Of a stretch of 49,186 bases of DNA, positions 24,558 through 34,739 are shown piece after piece (the first letter of the stretch is position 1; each line of letters begins with the position of its first letter). The notes beneath the pieces were generated by a model. That model searched no databases and had not been told where the DNA came from. It saw only the letters and a list, made by a program, of their open reading frames with translations. The stretch lies in assembly GCA_030693155.1 (NCBI GenBank), contig JAUYBJ010000278.1:1-49186 (forward strand), read 5' to 3'. The stretch comes from Methylococcales bacterium (GTDB taxonomy: Bacteria; Pseudomonadota; Gammaproteobacteria; Methylococcales; Methylomonadaceae). The position numbers and the translations under genes were made by a program.

Positions 24558-26648
24558 TTATTGAATGTGCGTTACTAATAATGCTTCAAATTGCGCAATT
24601 GGCACGGGTTTACTGAACAGATAACCCTGACAAAGCGGGCAATTATTGTCTTCCAAAAAGGCTCGTTGCTCCTCGGTTTCTACGCCCTCAGCGATGACTT
24701 CCATGTCTAAATTGTGCACCATGCCAATGATGGTTTGTATAATCACCATATCGGAGGGTTTTATGTCAATATTTTGAACAAAGGACTTGTCAATTTTGAG
24801 TTGGTTAAATGGCAGGCTGGTCAAATAACTCAGGGATGAAAAACCTGTGCCAAAGTCATCCATCGAAAAGTGCACACCCATTTTTTTGAGTGTGTTCATT
24901 TTTACAATGGTGTCATTCACATTATCAATGACCAGACTTTCTGTCAGTTCTAGCTTGAGCCGTGCGGGGTTGATGCCGGTATCGCTGAGTATTTGCTGTA
25001 CTTGACTCACAAAGTCAGCCTGATGGAACTGCCGCACACTGACATTGACAGCCAGTTGCAAATGCTGGGTATGGGTATTGTTTTCCCAGTTTTTTAGCTG
25101 GGAGCAGGTGGTCTGTAAAACCCATTGCCCGATGGCGGTTATCAAGCCAACCTCCTCAGCCAGTGGAATGAACGCATCGGGGAACATTAAACCCTGTTGC
25201 GGATGTTGCCAGCGAATTAAGGCTTCTGCACCGATAATGCGTCCGTCATGGGTGCTTTGTGCTTGGTAATACAGCTCGAACTGGTTTTCTGCCAGAGCCT
25301 GCCGCAAGTCAGCTTCCAGTAACACCCGCGCATTGATGCTAATCTGCATTTGCGGATCAAAGAAGCACAGCGCATTACGTCCTGAAAATTTAGCCGCATA
25401 CATGGCAATATCTGCCTGCTTAATCAGTTCATCTATCTCTTGCCTGTTATTGTTAAACACCGTCACACCGATGCTGGAACTACTCAGGTAATCCTGTGTG
25501 CTAAGAAGATACGGTTCATTAAGAAGCTTCAAAATTTTATGCCCGATAACATCCGCTTGCGCCGCTGCTTCAAGGGCTTCTTCGCTTAACTCAGTGAGTA
25601 GCACGACAAATTCATCGCCACCCAAACGGGCAACAGTATCCACTTCGTGCACACAAGAATTCAGGCGTTGCGCGACTTGTTGTAACAATAAGTCGCCAAC
25701 GTTATGCCCTAGGGTGTCGTTTAAGATCTTGAAATGATCTATATCAAGAAACAGTAGTGCGGCGTGTTCACCATTACGATGATTGGTTGCGAACACCAAT
25801 TTTAAGCGTTCGCGCAGTAATCGCCGATTCGGCAATCCCGTGAGTGGATCATAAAATGCCAGACGTTCAACTTCTTCCAGTGCTAGTTTAGTGATGCGAA
25901 TGTCGGTGAATGTGGCTACATAATTGGTCACTACACCCTTGTTATCATGCACGGCAGTGATAGTGAGATATTCTGGATAGATGTCGCCTGATTTAGCCTG
26001 ATTATAGATTTCGCCTTTCCAGTGCCCAGTATGATGAATACTTTCCCACATGGCGGCGTAAAAGTCGGCGTGATGAAGACCTGATTGCAAAAGTTTCGGG
26101 GTTTTACCGATAATTTCTCCAGATGAATAACCGTTGATATGCTCGAAGGCGGAATTTACTCGCAGAATCAGGGTATTGGCATCAGTTACCATCATCCCTT
26201 CTTGAGATTCAAACACAGTGGCGGCGATGCGCAATTCGTCATTAATTTTAATCAGTTCTAATGCCCGCTGTTCCTTTTCGTGGTTTTGAAAGGCGAGTTC
26301 TTTATTGGCAATGAGTAATTCGGCAGCGCGTTTTTCTTTCTCTGCGTTTTGAAAGGCGAGTTCTTTATTGGCAATGAGTAATTCGGCAGCGAGTTGTGCT
26401 TTCTCTTCATTTTGAAAGGCGAGTTCTTTATTGGCAATGACTAATTCGGCGGCGCGTTTTTCTTTCTCTTCATTTTGAAAGGCGAGTTTTTTAATGGCAA
26501 TGACTAATTCAGCGTCGAGTTGTGCTTTCTCTTCGTTTTGAAAGGCGAGTTTTTTATTAGCAGCAAATAACGCTTCAACTAACTCATTTATTGAGGTGTT
26601 AAGCAGTGAGTATTCTAAATGTTGCTCATTAAACACGTTTTGATTCAT
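24558..26648 (-). CDS. PAS-GGDEF-EAL cyclic-di-GMP signalling protein with 21-residue repeats
   Basis: The protein (696 residues) begins with a coiled coil of five 21-residue repeats starting LAFQN (34-138). A PAS domain follows (about 140-258), then GGDEF (about 262-425; motif GGDEFVVL at 343) and EAL (about 440-690; EALIRW near 475, ELTES, DDFGTGFSS, EGVETEEQ). Both catalytic signatures are intact, so it could make and degrade c-di-GMP. The usual inhibitory RxxD site before GGDEF reads HEVD (334-337), so product inhibition may be lost. No membrane segment is evident, implying a cytosolic sensor. It may be a single-gene unit. Confidence 0.93.
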   Translation of the reverse strand: MNQNVFNEQHLEYSLLNTSINELVEALFAANKKLAFQNEEKAQLDAELVIAIKKLAFQNEEKEKRAAELVIANKELAFQNEEKAQLAAELLIANKELAFQNAEKEKRAAELLIANKELAFQNHEKEQRALELIKINDELRIAATVFESQEGMMVTDANTLILRVNSAFEHINGYSSGEIIGKTPKLLQSGLHHADFYAAMWESIHHTGHWKGEIYNQAKSGDIYPEYLTITAVHDNKGVVTNYVATFTDIRITKLALEEVERLAFYDPLTGLPNRRLLRERLKLVFATNHRNGEHAALLFLDIDHFKILNDTLGHNVGDLLLQQVAQRLNSCVHEVDTVARLGGDEFVVLLTELSEEALEAAAQADVIGHKILKLLNEPYLLSTQDYLSSSSIGVTVFNNNRQEIDELIKQADIAMYAAKFSGRNALCFFDPQMQISINARVLLEADLRQALAENQFELYYQAQSTHDGRIIGAEALIRWQHPQQGLMFPDAFIPLAEEVGLITAIGQWVLQTTCSQLKNWENNTHTQHLQLAVNVSVRQFHQADFVSQVQQILSDTGINPARLKLELTESLVIDNVNDTIVKMNTLKKMGVHFSMDDFGTGFSSLSYLTSLPFNQLKIDKSFVQNIDIKPSDMVIIQTIIGMVHNLDMEVIAEGVETEEQRAFLEDNNCPLCQGYLFSKPVPIAQFEALLVTHIQ
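26250..26550 (-). repeat. 63-bp tandem repeats encoding the coiled coil
   Basis: About five 63-base units, each containing GGCGAGTT(C/T)TTTATTGGCAA on the plus strand, encode the LAFQN repeats of the PAS-GGDEF-EAL protein. The units are highly similar at DNA level, implying recent duplication. Boundaries are approximate. Confidence 0.88.
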
Positions 26649-26822
26649 GTTGCAAGTACCTTTTCTTTTTCACGACAAGCCTTGTGCGAGGTTATCCTCT
26701 GGTATTTTTATTATTATTATCCTCCATAGTACATTATATTATACCTTATTTTAAAAAAGTTATTTAGTTGGATTGTTATGTAGACTGAGCAAACAGCTTA
26801 CTTACTGTTTGCTGATAATAAC

Positions 26823-26846
26823 GGTGGGCAGAAAAGTCTGCCCACC
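26823..26846. terminator. GTGGGCAGA hairpin after the alpha-2-macroglobulin gene
   Basis: GGTGGGCAGA (26823-26832) pairs perfectly with TCTGCCCACC (26837-26846) around AAAG, 13 bases after the macroglobulin stop. It has the GTGGG/CCCAC ends of the other palindromes in this window. No clear T-run follows on the minus strand. Confidence 0.6.
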
Positions 26847-26859
26847 CTGCCAAAAGCTA

Positions 26860-29800
26860 TTATTTAGCTACTGCCGCGCTCACATCATCGACACTGATTT
26901 TCCCTGCGCTGGAATGGGCGCGTAGGGTGGGCTGATACATATCGGTGGCATAAATCGGTGGAACGGTGAATACCCCTGCGCTGATGGCTTTGATTTTGTA
27001 TTGGTATTCGCCGAGTTCGTTGGCGATGCTGCCGTATAACACCACGCGGTCTTCACGAATATCAGCATATTGCGGTGTCCAGTTGCCGCCCACTGATAAG
27101 CGGTCTTTCCACCATGATGAGCCATTACCAGCATCTTCTGCGCCTTCGCCTTCTTCATTGGATTGTTCGTCTTCGTTTTTGGCTACAGGCGTTTGGATCA
27201 CGGCTTCAAAACCAGCGGGCAGCAGGTCTTGTACTACCAGGTCATTAATGAACTCGCGGGCGATGGCGCGGATGCGCAGTTGTACGGTGAGTTCTTCACC
27301 TAAAGCGGCTTTGGTGACGGTTTCGCCTTTGGTATTCAAATACACGCGGGTAATTTCCAAACCATCGTGAACATCGGCAGCGGGTGGCAGTTGGTCATAA
27401 CCTGATTCTGATACTGCGTAATACAACGGTGCAGAACCATCCCCTGAAAAATGCAGTTTTTTAGTGCTGTCAGGGAAACTGACGCGCGGTGCAAAGTTGG
27501 CGGGTAGCGTTAAGGCTTGTTGTTGTCCTGCGGCATCAATTGCCGTAATTGCCAGTGATTGCAGTGTGCTGGGCGGTACGGCATCGACATAAGCACCGTA
27601 AGCCAGCAATAAATAGGCGGATGACAGGGTGTTGTAACGTTGTTCTCCCAAGCCCTTGACGATGTTTTGAAACACGGTAGGCGGCAGGGCTTGTAATCTG
27701 GCAGGGAAATGTTTTGCCAAAATAGTCAGCGTCTGCGCATCGTGAATCATCGGGTCATAGTAGCCCTGATAGCTATAGGCTGTTGCTTTGCCCAGTTGGT
27801 TAATGGCGGTATTAATCAACTCATTCGCTAAGGATTGTTGCTGCAACAGTTGATAACTTGCCGCCAGATAGACGCTCACTAAATCATTACGCCCTTCTTC
27901 GTCTTTAAAATTGGCGCGTAAGTTTTCGCGCAAGCTGGACAGCATGGCGGTGGTGACGATACCTTGACGGGTTAATAAATACGCCGCATAAGCCCGCACG
28001 CGCACGGCTTGCAATTCACTGGCAGGGCTTGCCGCGAGGGTTTGCAGGTAGCTGGTGGTTTTTTGCAGCATATCGTCTGGTATCGCGATGCCTGCGGCTT
28101 TGGCTTCCATTAAGACGTTTGCCGCATAGACGGAGGCAAATTCATGAGCTTCGGGTGATGCGCCCCATAAGCCAAAACCGCCTTCGGCATTTTGGCGGGT
28201 GCGCAATATACCGATCAGTCTTAAGAAATCAGCATCGGTACTTTTAACGGTTTGCTGTTCGGTAAACTCAGGATGTTTGCTCAAGACCAGCATCGGTACG
28301 GCTTTACTCATGAGTTGTTCGGTACAACTGTGTTCAAAATTATCCAGATAATCGGTTAATCCAGAGATGGACACTAAGGGCAGGGGAGACAGTCCCGCGC
28401 TGACTTTGCGATGTTGTGCATATAACAGACGGTCAATCGCTATGTCTTGTTGACCTGTAAAACTGCCAAAGCGTAACTCGGCAATTTTAGGCGACGCAGG
28501 ACGGACGCTCATGTCACTGTGCATGGTGCTGGTTTTACCGCCTACTTCTGCGGTGAAGGTGAGTGTGGCATTGCCCAGTACCACTGCTGAACCTGACGCG
28601 GCTTGCAGTTTAAAAGTGGCTACGCCTTCATGCCCTTCGGCAATCACCAGCGATTTTTTCGCTTCCTCTTGAATAGTCAGTTGCGGCGGCACAGTTAAGC
28701 TGATGTGTGCGGCGGCTTGGTCGCCTGAACCTTTGACATGATTCGCCACCGAAACACTGACGGTAAATTCATCATTGGGGGCAATCATATACGGTGCGTT
28801 TGGCGTGACGATTAACTCACCGCGCACTTGGGTTTTATCGCTGACACTGGCGATTTTACTGTCATTCACCGCAACTGCCATGATGCGCATTGTGCCGTTA
28901 AAGGTATCAGGTACGGTATAGGTAAAGTCTTGTTCGCCATTTAACTCAACGATGCCTGACCAATACACCGCTGGTTTATCGTGTTTGCGTTTAAACGGAT
29001 TCAAAAACGACGATTCATCTTCTTCCGCATCACCACCCGGTGCGGCGGCTTGCATGAGTTTTCTGAATTCGGGCAGAATTAAATCCAGAATTTGCGTGGT
29101 ATCGACTTCTAACTGACGTTTTTTGAAAAAATGCCCCAGTGGGTCAGGGTTTTCATACCGCGCCACTTGTAAAATACCTTCATCCACTGCAAACACCACC
29201 ACGCGCGTGGGTTCAGGGCTGCTCAGTTTCATGGTTAATACTTCACCCGGTTTAATCAGTTCGGGTACGCTGAGTTTTAACGCTTCGGTGTGGCGTGCCA
29301 GACTGATTTTAAACGGTGCGACACCGTAAGACAGCGGACTCATGAAAATTTCGTCGGAGCTGGGATCGCGTATGTACTGCACAGAAACGTAGGCGTTACC
29401 GGTGAGTTCATGCGGGACTTGAATGTACTGCACCGAGGCTTGGGTATCGGCTTTAAACCACACGCTTTGATACACTTTGTCGCGTTCGATGGTGATTAGA
29501 CCTGCCCCTGTGTAAGGTGCGCGAATGTTGACGGCAATCAAATCGCCGCCGTCATATTCGGCTTTATCTAAAGTCAGTTGTAATTCGGCATTGCGGTCTA
29601 AACTGCGTGACACATTGCCCGCGCCTGCAACGCTGTAATCAATGCGGCTGAGTAATAAACCGTTGGCATCACGCACGATGTAAGAATAATCGCCAGCGGT
29701 CGTGCTATCTAGGGTTAAGTCGTAGCCTTCTTTGGCAATGGCTAACGGCTCTTTGCGCACGCTGATTTCTTTCGGACGTGATTCGTATTTATAGGTGTTG

Positions 29801-32739
29801 TCTTCTTGGCGCGTCAACACCGATAACACTTTGCGCTCAACCAATTCCAGCGTCAGTTTGTCGGCCGCCATGGGTTGTACTTGCGGATCAATGGCTAATA
29901 ACTGCGCATGGCGTTTGGCATCTTTAGCGACGAAATTCAACGCACCATCGGCTTTATAACCGACTAAGAATGGCATATCCGATACTAAAGTTTCTGCTTC
30001 GGCAGCGACACTGCGCCCGCCTTGGGCTTCAAATGCACGGGTGAAAAAGCGCAGGTGATAAGTGGCTTTGGTGTATTTTTCCAAGCCCAGATTAAATTCC
30101 GCATTGCCTTTGCTATCGGTTTGTCCAGCGGTCAGTTTTTCATCAAAACCTTCTTTGGCATAATGCGGGTCGAAGAAATTGTAATCTTTGTAACGTTTAA
30201 ACGCGGGCAGGGCAGGTTTTAGGGTGATATTGGCTTCCACTTGCCGCGCTTCGGCAGGTGCGCCGTATAGGTTCTGCACATTGACGGTGACTTTTAAATC
30301 TTCAGGATGCACCCAACCTTCCGAGACAGGTTTGGAAAAAGTCGCGGTGGTTTTGATACGGTCAGGTTGAAATTCCTCCACTTTAACTTTGGTATCGCCC
30401 AAAAATTCATCGGTACGCCCGTCTTTCACGGTGTATAAACTGATGTTGTAATTGCCTGTCGGTGAGCTTTCCAGCGTGTCATAAGACAGTTCGTTAAAAC
30501 CGCCCGCCTCCAGATTAATTTTGCTGGTTTTGACGATTAAGCCGCGCGAGTCGGTTACTTCGGCTTGTAGTGGAATACCCGTCATCGGCAAATGCCATTG
30601 TGCGGTTTTGACTATCATGCCGATGTGGAAGGTATCACCTGGCCGGTAAATGCCTCTATCTGAAAATAAATAGGCGTTGAGCTGGTTGGCATCTTTGGCA
30701 TTCGCTTCGCCGTCAATCGCAAAACGGGACATATTCAAGCGTCGGTCTTCGCGCCCCATCGGTAGAAAACTGATGTCGCCTTGGTATTTGACCAGATAAA
30801 ACATCGGTTGGCGTTCGCGTTCCAGCCCTGATAATTTGGCAAACCGTGCTTTACCTTGGTCATCGGTGCGTCCGCTGAACAGTATCAAGCCGTTTTTGCC
30901 GATAATATCAACTTCGGCTTGTGCTTGTGGTCGTCCTGTTTGGATAGATTGCACGAAGACTACTTGTGAGCCGTCTTGTTCGGTTTTAACGATAATACCT
31001 AAGTCGGTGACTAAAATCAGGCGTTTATCAACGGCTTCTTCACTACTGTAATCTGGGCTGGCAGGATCATAATTTTTGGCGGTGATTAAAAAGATACCGC
31101 GTTTATTATTGCCGTTGCTGTCGGTCATGTACGCGCTTAAATCGACAGGCTGATATGTGGGCGTACCAGCGGTTTGTTGATCTAACGGCAGCGCGATTTC
31201 AAAACGTTCGGTTAAGTTATCTTGTCCAAAATCGCCCAGAAAGTTGGGGTGACTGAATTCGCCCTCAGTTTGGGAAATCAGGTGTTGGATTTGATCGGGC
31301 AGTACGCGCCCTAATTCCACTTTAACGCCCAATAAATCCCGTGCCATTAAGGCAATCTTTTTCTCGCCGCTTAAGGTGAGTAAAGAGCCGTCGCCCAAAA
31401 TGTGTAATTCTTTGGGATAGCCGGGTACGGTCAGAGTTCGGTATTCGGGTTTGGGCAATTGATAGCCGCCGAAGGATTTGATGTCTTTATTGATGTTAAC
31501 GAATAATTGCCGCCCCACATCGACTTGTAATTTAAAGCCGTGGGTTTGGGAAAATTCATGTTCCGCAGGGATGGCTTTAGCGGGTAAGCGGGTGCTTAAG
31601 CCAATAATATCGGGGGTTACTTCGTCAGCTGACCACGGATACGGCTGTGTTTGGTCGGCATCGGGTGTTTTGGGATTATTGCGTGGTAACAGCCAGACTT
31701 CCATTGCCTGTGCCATTTTTTGTTCGTGAACAGGCATGGTGGTGTTGATGAGCAGAATCTGCTCTTGTTGCTGGGTTTGCTTGTTAGGCATCACTGTCAA
31801 CTGTACGTCGTTGATAGATAACCCGTTATACAGACCGGGAACTTGCACGTTGGCAGTCAAGGGTTCGCGGTTGGTGGCACTTGAGCCTTCGGCAGTGACA
31901 TTGCCTGACAGATTTAAGATAACCTGTTGATCGTAAGCGGGAATCGGTAACGATTCAGAATGCACAAACGCATTGAGTTTTAATTTATCCAAGGTAACGG
32001 TGAAACTGAGATTTTTATCCTGTTTCGCATCTTCCGCGCGGTTTTTCAGCGTCAGTTTGATATTTTTTTCCAGCGTTTTGCCATCAACAGGATGGCTGAA
32101 ATGCAGTTGAATAACGGCCTTTTTTAATACAGGGTCGGTTGGGTCTTGATAAAACTCGGCTTTTTCCAGCGTGGAAACAAACACAGGCGCGGCAAAGTCA
32201 ACATTCCATTTGGTTAATAAAATGTGTGGCGCGACGGCATTTTTTTCCAGCTTAACGCCGTATTTTTCGCCTACTGTCCATTCTTTATCTGGACGAAACT
32301 CCAGTGTTTTATCATCCACCCAATGCCAATGACCTGCCACTTTTGGACTCATGCTAATGCCGTCGGTGACATCTTTATCAACTAACGCCAACGGTGCGAC
32401 TGAACCTGCAAAGGTGACGACTAATGGATGCGGCGGTTCTTGTTGCTCAAGATCTGCGCGTTCAGGCGCTTGTACCGTAAAATCAACGGTGACAGGTTTG
32501 GGTCGCGCTTGCCACCACTGATAACCGAACCAACCAGACGCGCTGATAGCCACGATAGCGAATAGTCCGATAAGACCTATCATGGGCTTTTGCCGAATGG
32601 TATCAACACGACTGACTAACCAGAGTTTAGTTGATTTGAACCATATCGGCTGTTGCCATTGGACAATACCGAATAACCCCGCCAATCCTTTTAGAATAGT
32701 GCTGAAAAACGTGCTGAGAAGTGCAGTAAACTTGTTCAT
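26860..32739 (-). CDS. Bacterial alpha-2-macroglobulin, inner-membrane anchored
   Basis: With 1959 residues this is a large periplasmic protease-trap protein. It has an N-terminal membrane anchor near residues 55-75 rather than a lipobox. Macroglobulin-like beta domains follow, with bait-region segments such as IYRPGDTFHIGMIVKT (about 696), and a thiol-ester-like motif CTEQ near residue 1470 in EHSCTEQLMSKAVP. After it come the helical complement-like domain and a C-terminal receptor-like domain (about 1790-1959). Such proteins covalently trap foreign proteases and often accompany penicillin-binding protein 1C; no pbpC is present here. A small membrane protein gene lies about 100 bases upstream on the same strand. 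Confidence 0.92.
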   Translation of the reverse strand: MNKFTALLSTFFSTILKGLAGLFGIVQWQQPIWFKSTKLWLVSRVDTIRQKPMIGLIGLFAIVAISASGWFGYQWWQARPKPVTVDFTVQAPERADLEQQEPPHPLVVTFAGSVAPLALVDKDVTDGISMSPKVAGHWHWVDDKTLEFRPDKEWTVGEKYGVKLEKNAVAPHILLTKWNVDFAAPVFVSTLEKAEFYQDPTDPVLKKAVIQLHFSHPVDGKTLEKNIKLTLKNRAEDAKQDKNLSFTVTLDKLKLNAFVHSESLPIPAYDQQVILNLSGNVTAEGSSATNREPLTANVQVPGLYNGLSINDVQLTVMPNKQTQQQEQILLINTTMPVHEQKMAQAMEVWLLPRNNPKTPDADQTQPYPWSADEVTPDIIGLSTRLPAKAIPAEHEFSQTHGFKLQVDVGRQLFVNINKDIKSFGGYQLPKPEYRTLTVPGYPKELHILGDGSLLTLSGEKKIALMARDLLGVKVELGRVLPDQIQHLISQTEGEFSHPNFLGDFGQDNLTERFEIALPLDQQTAGTPTYQPVDLSAYMTDSNGNNKRGIFLITAKNYDPASPDYSSEEAVDKRLILVTDLGIIVKTEQDGSQVVFVQSIQTGRPQAQAEVDIIGKNGLILFSGRTDDQGKARFAKLSGLERERQPMFYLVKYQGDISFLPMGREDRRLNMSRFAIDGEANAKDANQLNAYLFSDRGIYRPGDTFHIGMIVKTAQWHLPMTGIPLQAEVTDSRGLIVKTSKINLEAGGFNELSYDTLESSPTGNYNISLYTVKDGRTDEFLGDTKVKVEEFQPDRIKTTATFSKPVSEGWVHPEDLKVTVNVQNLYGAPAEARQVEANITLKPALPAFKRYKDYNFFDPHYAKEGFDEKLTAGQTDSKGNAEFNLGLEKYTKATYHLRFFTRAFEAQGGRSVAAEAETLVSDMPFLVGYKADGALNFVAKDAKRHAQLLAIDPQVQPMAADKLTLELVERKVLSVLTRQEDNTYKYESRPKEISVRKEPLAIAKEGYDLTLDSTTAGDYSYIVRDANGLLLSRIDYSVAGAGNVSRSLDRNAELQLTLDKAEYDGGDLIAVNIRAPYTGAGLITIERDKVYQSVWFKADTQASVQYIQVPHELTGNAYVSVQYIRDPSSDEIFMSPLSYGVAPFKISLARHTEALKLSVPELIKPGEVLTMKLSSPEPTRVVVFAVDEGILQVARYENPDPLGHFFKKRQLEVDTTQILDLILPEFRKLMQAAAPGGDAEEDESSFLNPFKRKHDKPAVYWSGIVELNGEQDFTYTVPDTFNGTMRIMAVAVNDSKIASVSDKTQVRGELIVTPNAPYMIAPNDEFTVSVSVANHVKGSGDQAAAHISLTVPPQLTIQEEAKKSLVIAEGHEGVATFKLQAASGSAVVLGNATLTFTAEVGGKTSTMHSDMSVRPASPKIAELRFGSFTGQQDIAIDRLLYAQHRKVSAGLSPLPLVSISGLTDYLDNFEHSCTEQLMSKAVPMLVLSKHPEFTEQQTVKSTDADFLRLIGILRTRQNAEGGFGLWGASPEAHEFASVYAANVLMEAKAAGIAIPDDMLQKTTSYLQTLAASPASELQAVRVRAYAAYLLTRQGIVTTAMLSSLRENLRANFKDEEGRNDLVSVYLAASYQLLQQQSLANELINTAINQLGKATAYSYQGYYDPMIHDAQTLTILAKHFPARLQALPPTVFQNIVKGLGEQRYNTLSSAYLLLAYGAYVDAVPPSTLQSLAITAIDAAGQQQALTLPANFAPRVSFPDSTKKLHFSGDGSAPLYYAVSESGYDQLPPAADVHDGLEITRVYLNTKGETVTKAALGEELTVQLRIRAIAREFINDLVVQDLLPAGFEAVIQTPVAKNEDEQSNEEGEGAEDAGNGSSWWKDRLSVGGNWTPQYADIREDRVVLYGSIANELGEYQYKIKAISAGVFTVPPIYATDMYQPTLRAHSSAGKISVDDVSAAVAK

Positions 32740-32840
32740 TGGGCTACTCGTGTAAAATGAAAATAGTCGTTACGGTTGGTTATAGTGTTTATATTCTTTT
32801 TTTGTGACGATTTAATAAATTGCACTCATCACACTAATGA

Positions 32841-33137
32841 TTACAAAAACTTTTTTTCTTCTGCCTTTGTTTTGTCGGGTGCTGGAACGGGCACGGGGAC
32901 AGGCGTAGAATTAGCGTCTCCCACTTTAGGGGCTGCGGCTTTAGCTTCTGCGAGTTTTTCATGCCGCACGCCTTCTCCGTACATGGTAAAGGTAATCATC
33001 ACTAAAACAGTGGTTACTGCAAGAATAATGAATCGGTTGGGGGTTTTTAAAAAGAATAGCGGCCACTTGGGTTTAAACATTCCGACTGTGAAAAAAAGAA
33101 CTGTCCAGAATGCCAAATGAAAAGAGTAATTTACCAT
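32841..33137 (-). CDS. Small membrane protein of unknown function
   Basis: The 98-residue product has two hydrophobic segments (about 5-20 and 35-52) and a charged Pro/Ala/Lys-rich tail containing PVPVPVPAP. A possible ribosome-binding site CAGGTA lies about 9 bases before the ATG. It sits just upstream of the macroglobulin gene in the same direction, so co-expression is plausible. An overlapping frame on the plus strand (32776-33120) is less protein-like. I do not recognise a family. Confidence 0.55.
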   Translation of the reverse strand: MVNYSFHLAFWTVLFFTVGMFKPKWPLFFLKTPNRFIILAVTTVLVMITFTMYGEGVRHEKLAEAKAAAPKVGDANSTPVPVPVPAPDKTKAEEKKFL

Positions 33138-33287
33138 TTATATTTACCTGTTAATGTTGATTTGAGTAGATTATTATTGTGCAAAACGGATTTTTGCAAA
33201 CATTGTCTATTTTAGCGGTTTTGGTTTATCAAAGTAGGTTTTATGTGCCGTTGTGGCATTTTTTTATTTAAGTAATCAGGGGGCTTT

Positions 33288-34205
33288 ATGGGTGGTTTTG
33301 TTATTGTATTATTAGTTTTTGCAGTGGTATTAGTGTTTATGAGTGTTAAATCTGTGCCGCAGGGGATGGAATATACCGTGCAGCGTTTTGGTCGTTATAC
33401 CAATACCTTAACTCCAGGCTTGAATATTATCATCCCTGTTATTGATAGCATCGGGCATAAGATGATTATGATGGAACAAGTGATGGATGTGCCGTCACAA
33501 GAAGTCATTACCAAAGATAATGCAATGGTGACGGTAGATGGCGTTATTTTTTATCAGGTCATGGATGCCGCTAAAGCCGCTTATGAAGTCAGTCAACTTA
33601 GTTGGGCAATTTTGAATCTGGTAATGACCAACATTCGTACCGTCATGGGTTCAATGGATTTGGATGAGTTGTTATCGCGTCGTGATGATATTAACGCCCG
33701 TATTTTGAATGTCGTTGATGATGCAACTACACCGTGGGGCATAAAAGTCACGCGTATTGAAATCAAAGACATTGCACCGCCGAAAGATTTGGTAGAAGCA
33801 ATGGGCAGACAAATGAAAGCCGAGCGTTTAAAACGTGCGTCGATTCTGGAAGCCGAAGGTTTACGACAAGCAGAAATTTTACGCGCGGAAGGAGCGCAAC
33901 AAGCCGCTATTTTAGAAGCCGAAGGACGCAAAGAAGCCTCCTACCGTGATGCTGATGCGCGTGAACGCTTGGCACAAGCCGAAGCCCGCGCCACCTTAAT
34001 GGTATCGGAGGCGATTAGTAAAGGTGATGTGCAGGCAATTAACTATTTTGTCGCATTGAAATATGTTGAAGCGTTAAAAGATATTGGAGCAGCAGACAAC
34101 AGTAAGCTGGTGTTTATGCCTTTGGATTCATCCAGTGTTATCGGTGCAATCGGCGGTATCGGTGAACTGGCAAAAGAAGCCTTAAGCAGCAGGGCTAAAT
34201 CATGA
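33288..34205 (+). CDS. qmcA: SPFH/band-7 membrane protein, QmcA/stomatin type
   Basis: The 305 residues have an N-terminal membrane segment (about 3-20), an SPFH domain (about 22-180) with [19 protein letters not shown] and DMELR-like conserved strands, and a long alanine- and glutamate-rich coiled coil (about 185-250) with repeated EAEG/RAEG units. Such proteins oligomerise in membrane microdomains and modulate proteases such as FtsH. AGGGGG precedes the ATG. The stop overlaps the nfeD-like gene by 4 bases, the standard partner arrangement. Confidence 0.92.
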   Translation: MGGFVIVLLVFAVVLVFMSVKSVPQGMEYTVQRFGRYTNTLTPGLNIIIPVIDSIGHKMIMMEQVMDVPSQEVITKDNAMVTVDGVIFYQVMDAAKAAYEVSQLSWAILNLVMTNIRTVMGSMDLDELLSRRDDINARILNVVDDATTPWGIKVTRIEIKDIAPPKDLVEAMGRQMKAERLKRASILEAEGLRQAEILRAEGAQQAAILEAEGRKEASYRDADARERLAQAEARATLMVSEAISKGDVQAINYFVALKYVEALKDIGAADNSKLVFMPLDSSSVIGAIGGIGELAKEALSSRAKS

Positions 34206-34648
34206 CAGAGGTGGTTTTAGTTTTTTGGTACTGGTGGGTATTGGCGATTATTTGTTTAGTGATAGAGATATTAGTCCCCACCTTTTTCTTTTTATGGATG
34301 TCGGTATCGGGTTTAATAACAGGTATTATTATTTGGCTGATGCCGAGTATCAGTACAGACATCCAGATAATGATTTTTTCTGTTCTGACCATTATGACTA
34401 TTACGGTGTGGCGAATTTTTGGCAAAAAATACGTTATTGAAACAGATCAGCCGCTATTAAATAGACGTGGCTCACAATATGTCGGTCGGGTGTTTAATTT
34501 GCACGAAGCTATTGAAAATGGCGAGGGTAAAATAAAAGTCGATGACACCATCTGGAAAGTACACGGCGAAGACTGCGATATAAACACTAAAGTTAAAGTG
34601 ATTGCCAGTCGCAATACGGTGTTTGATGTGGAAAAAGTAGAGCAATAA
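34202..34648 (+). CDS. NfeD-family membrane protein
   Basis: At 148 residues this is the short form of NfeD: two to three membrane segments (about 5-30, 32-50, 52-72) followed by an OB-fold domain (about 85-145). It overlaps the QmcA gene by ATGA and is expected to bind the SPFH partner at the inner membrane, resembling the E. coli QmcA-YbbK pair. The C-terminal strand pattern [20 protein letters not shown] is typical. Confidence 0.9.
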   Translation: MTEVVLVFWYWWVLAIICLVIEILVPTFFFLWMSVSGLITGIIIWLMPSISTDIQIMIFSVLTIMTITVWRIFGKKYVIETDQPLLNRRGSQYVGRVFNLHEAIENGEGKIKVDDTIWKVHGEDCDINTKVKVIASRNTVFDVEKVEQ

Positions 34649-34656
34649 GATTTTTT

Positions 34657-34730
34657 TGTCCACGAAAGGCACGAAAAACACGAAATTAAAGGTGCAGATG
34701 TTTTCGTGCCTTTTGTGTTTTTCGTGGACA
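34657..34730. repeat. Compact CACGAAAGG palindromic element
   Basis: TGTCCACGAA (34657-34666) pairs with TTCGTGGACA (34721-34730). The inner parts repeat CACGAAA-type motifs in opposite orientation on the two arms. It lies between the convergent nfeD-like and AEC genes and may terminate both. It is the short relative of the expanded element at 3715-3912. Confidence 0.85.
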
Positions 34731-34739
34731 TTGCTGTTG

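Noticed and set aside
26250-26550. Repeats resembling a CRISPR or minisatellite
   Set aside because: They are 63-base in-frame units of a coiled-coil protein, contiguous and without spacers.
32776-33120. 114-residue frame opposite the small membrane protein
   Set aside because: It starts in an AT-rich leader, lacks a ribosome-binding site, and the minus-strand protein has clear membrane segments and fits the operon direction.
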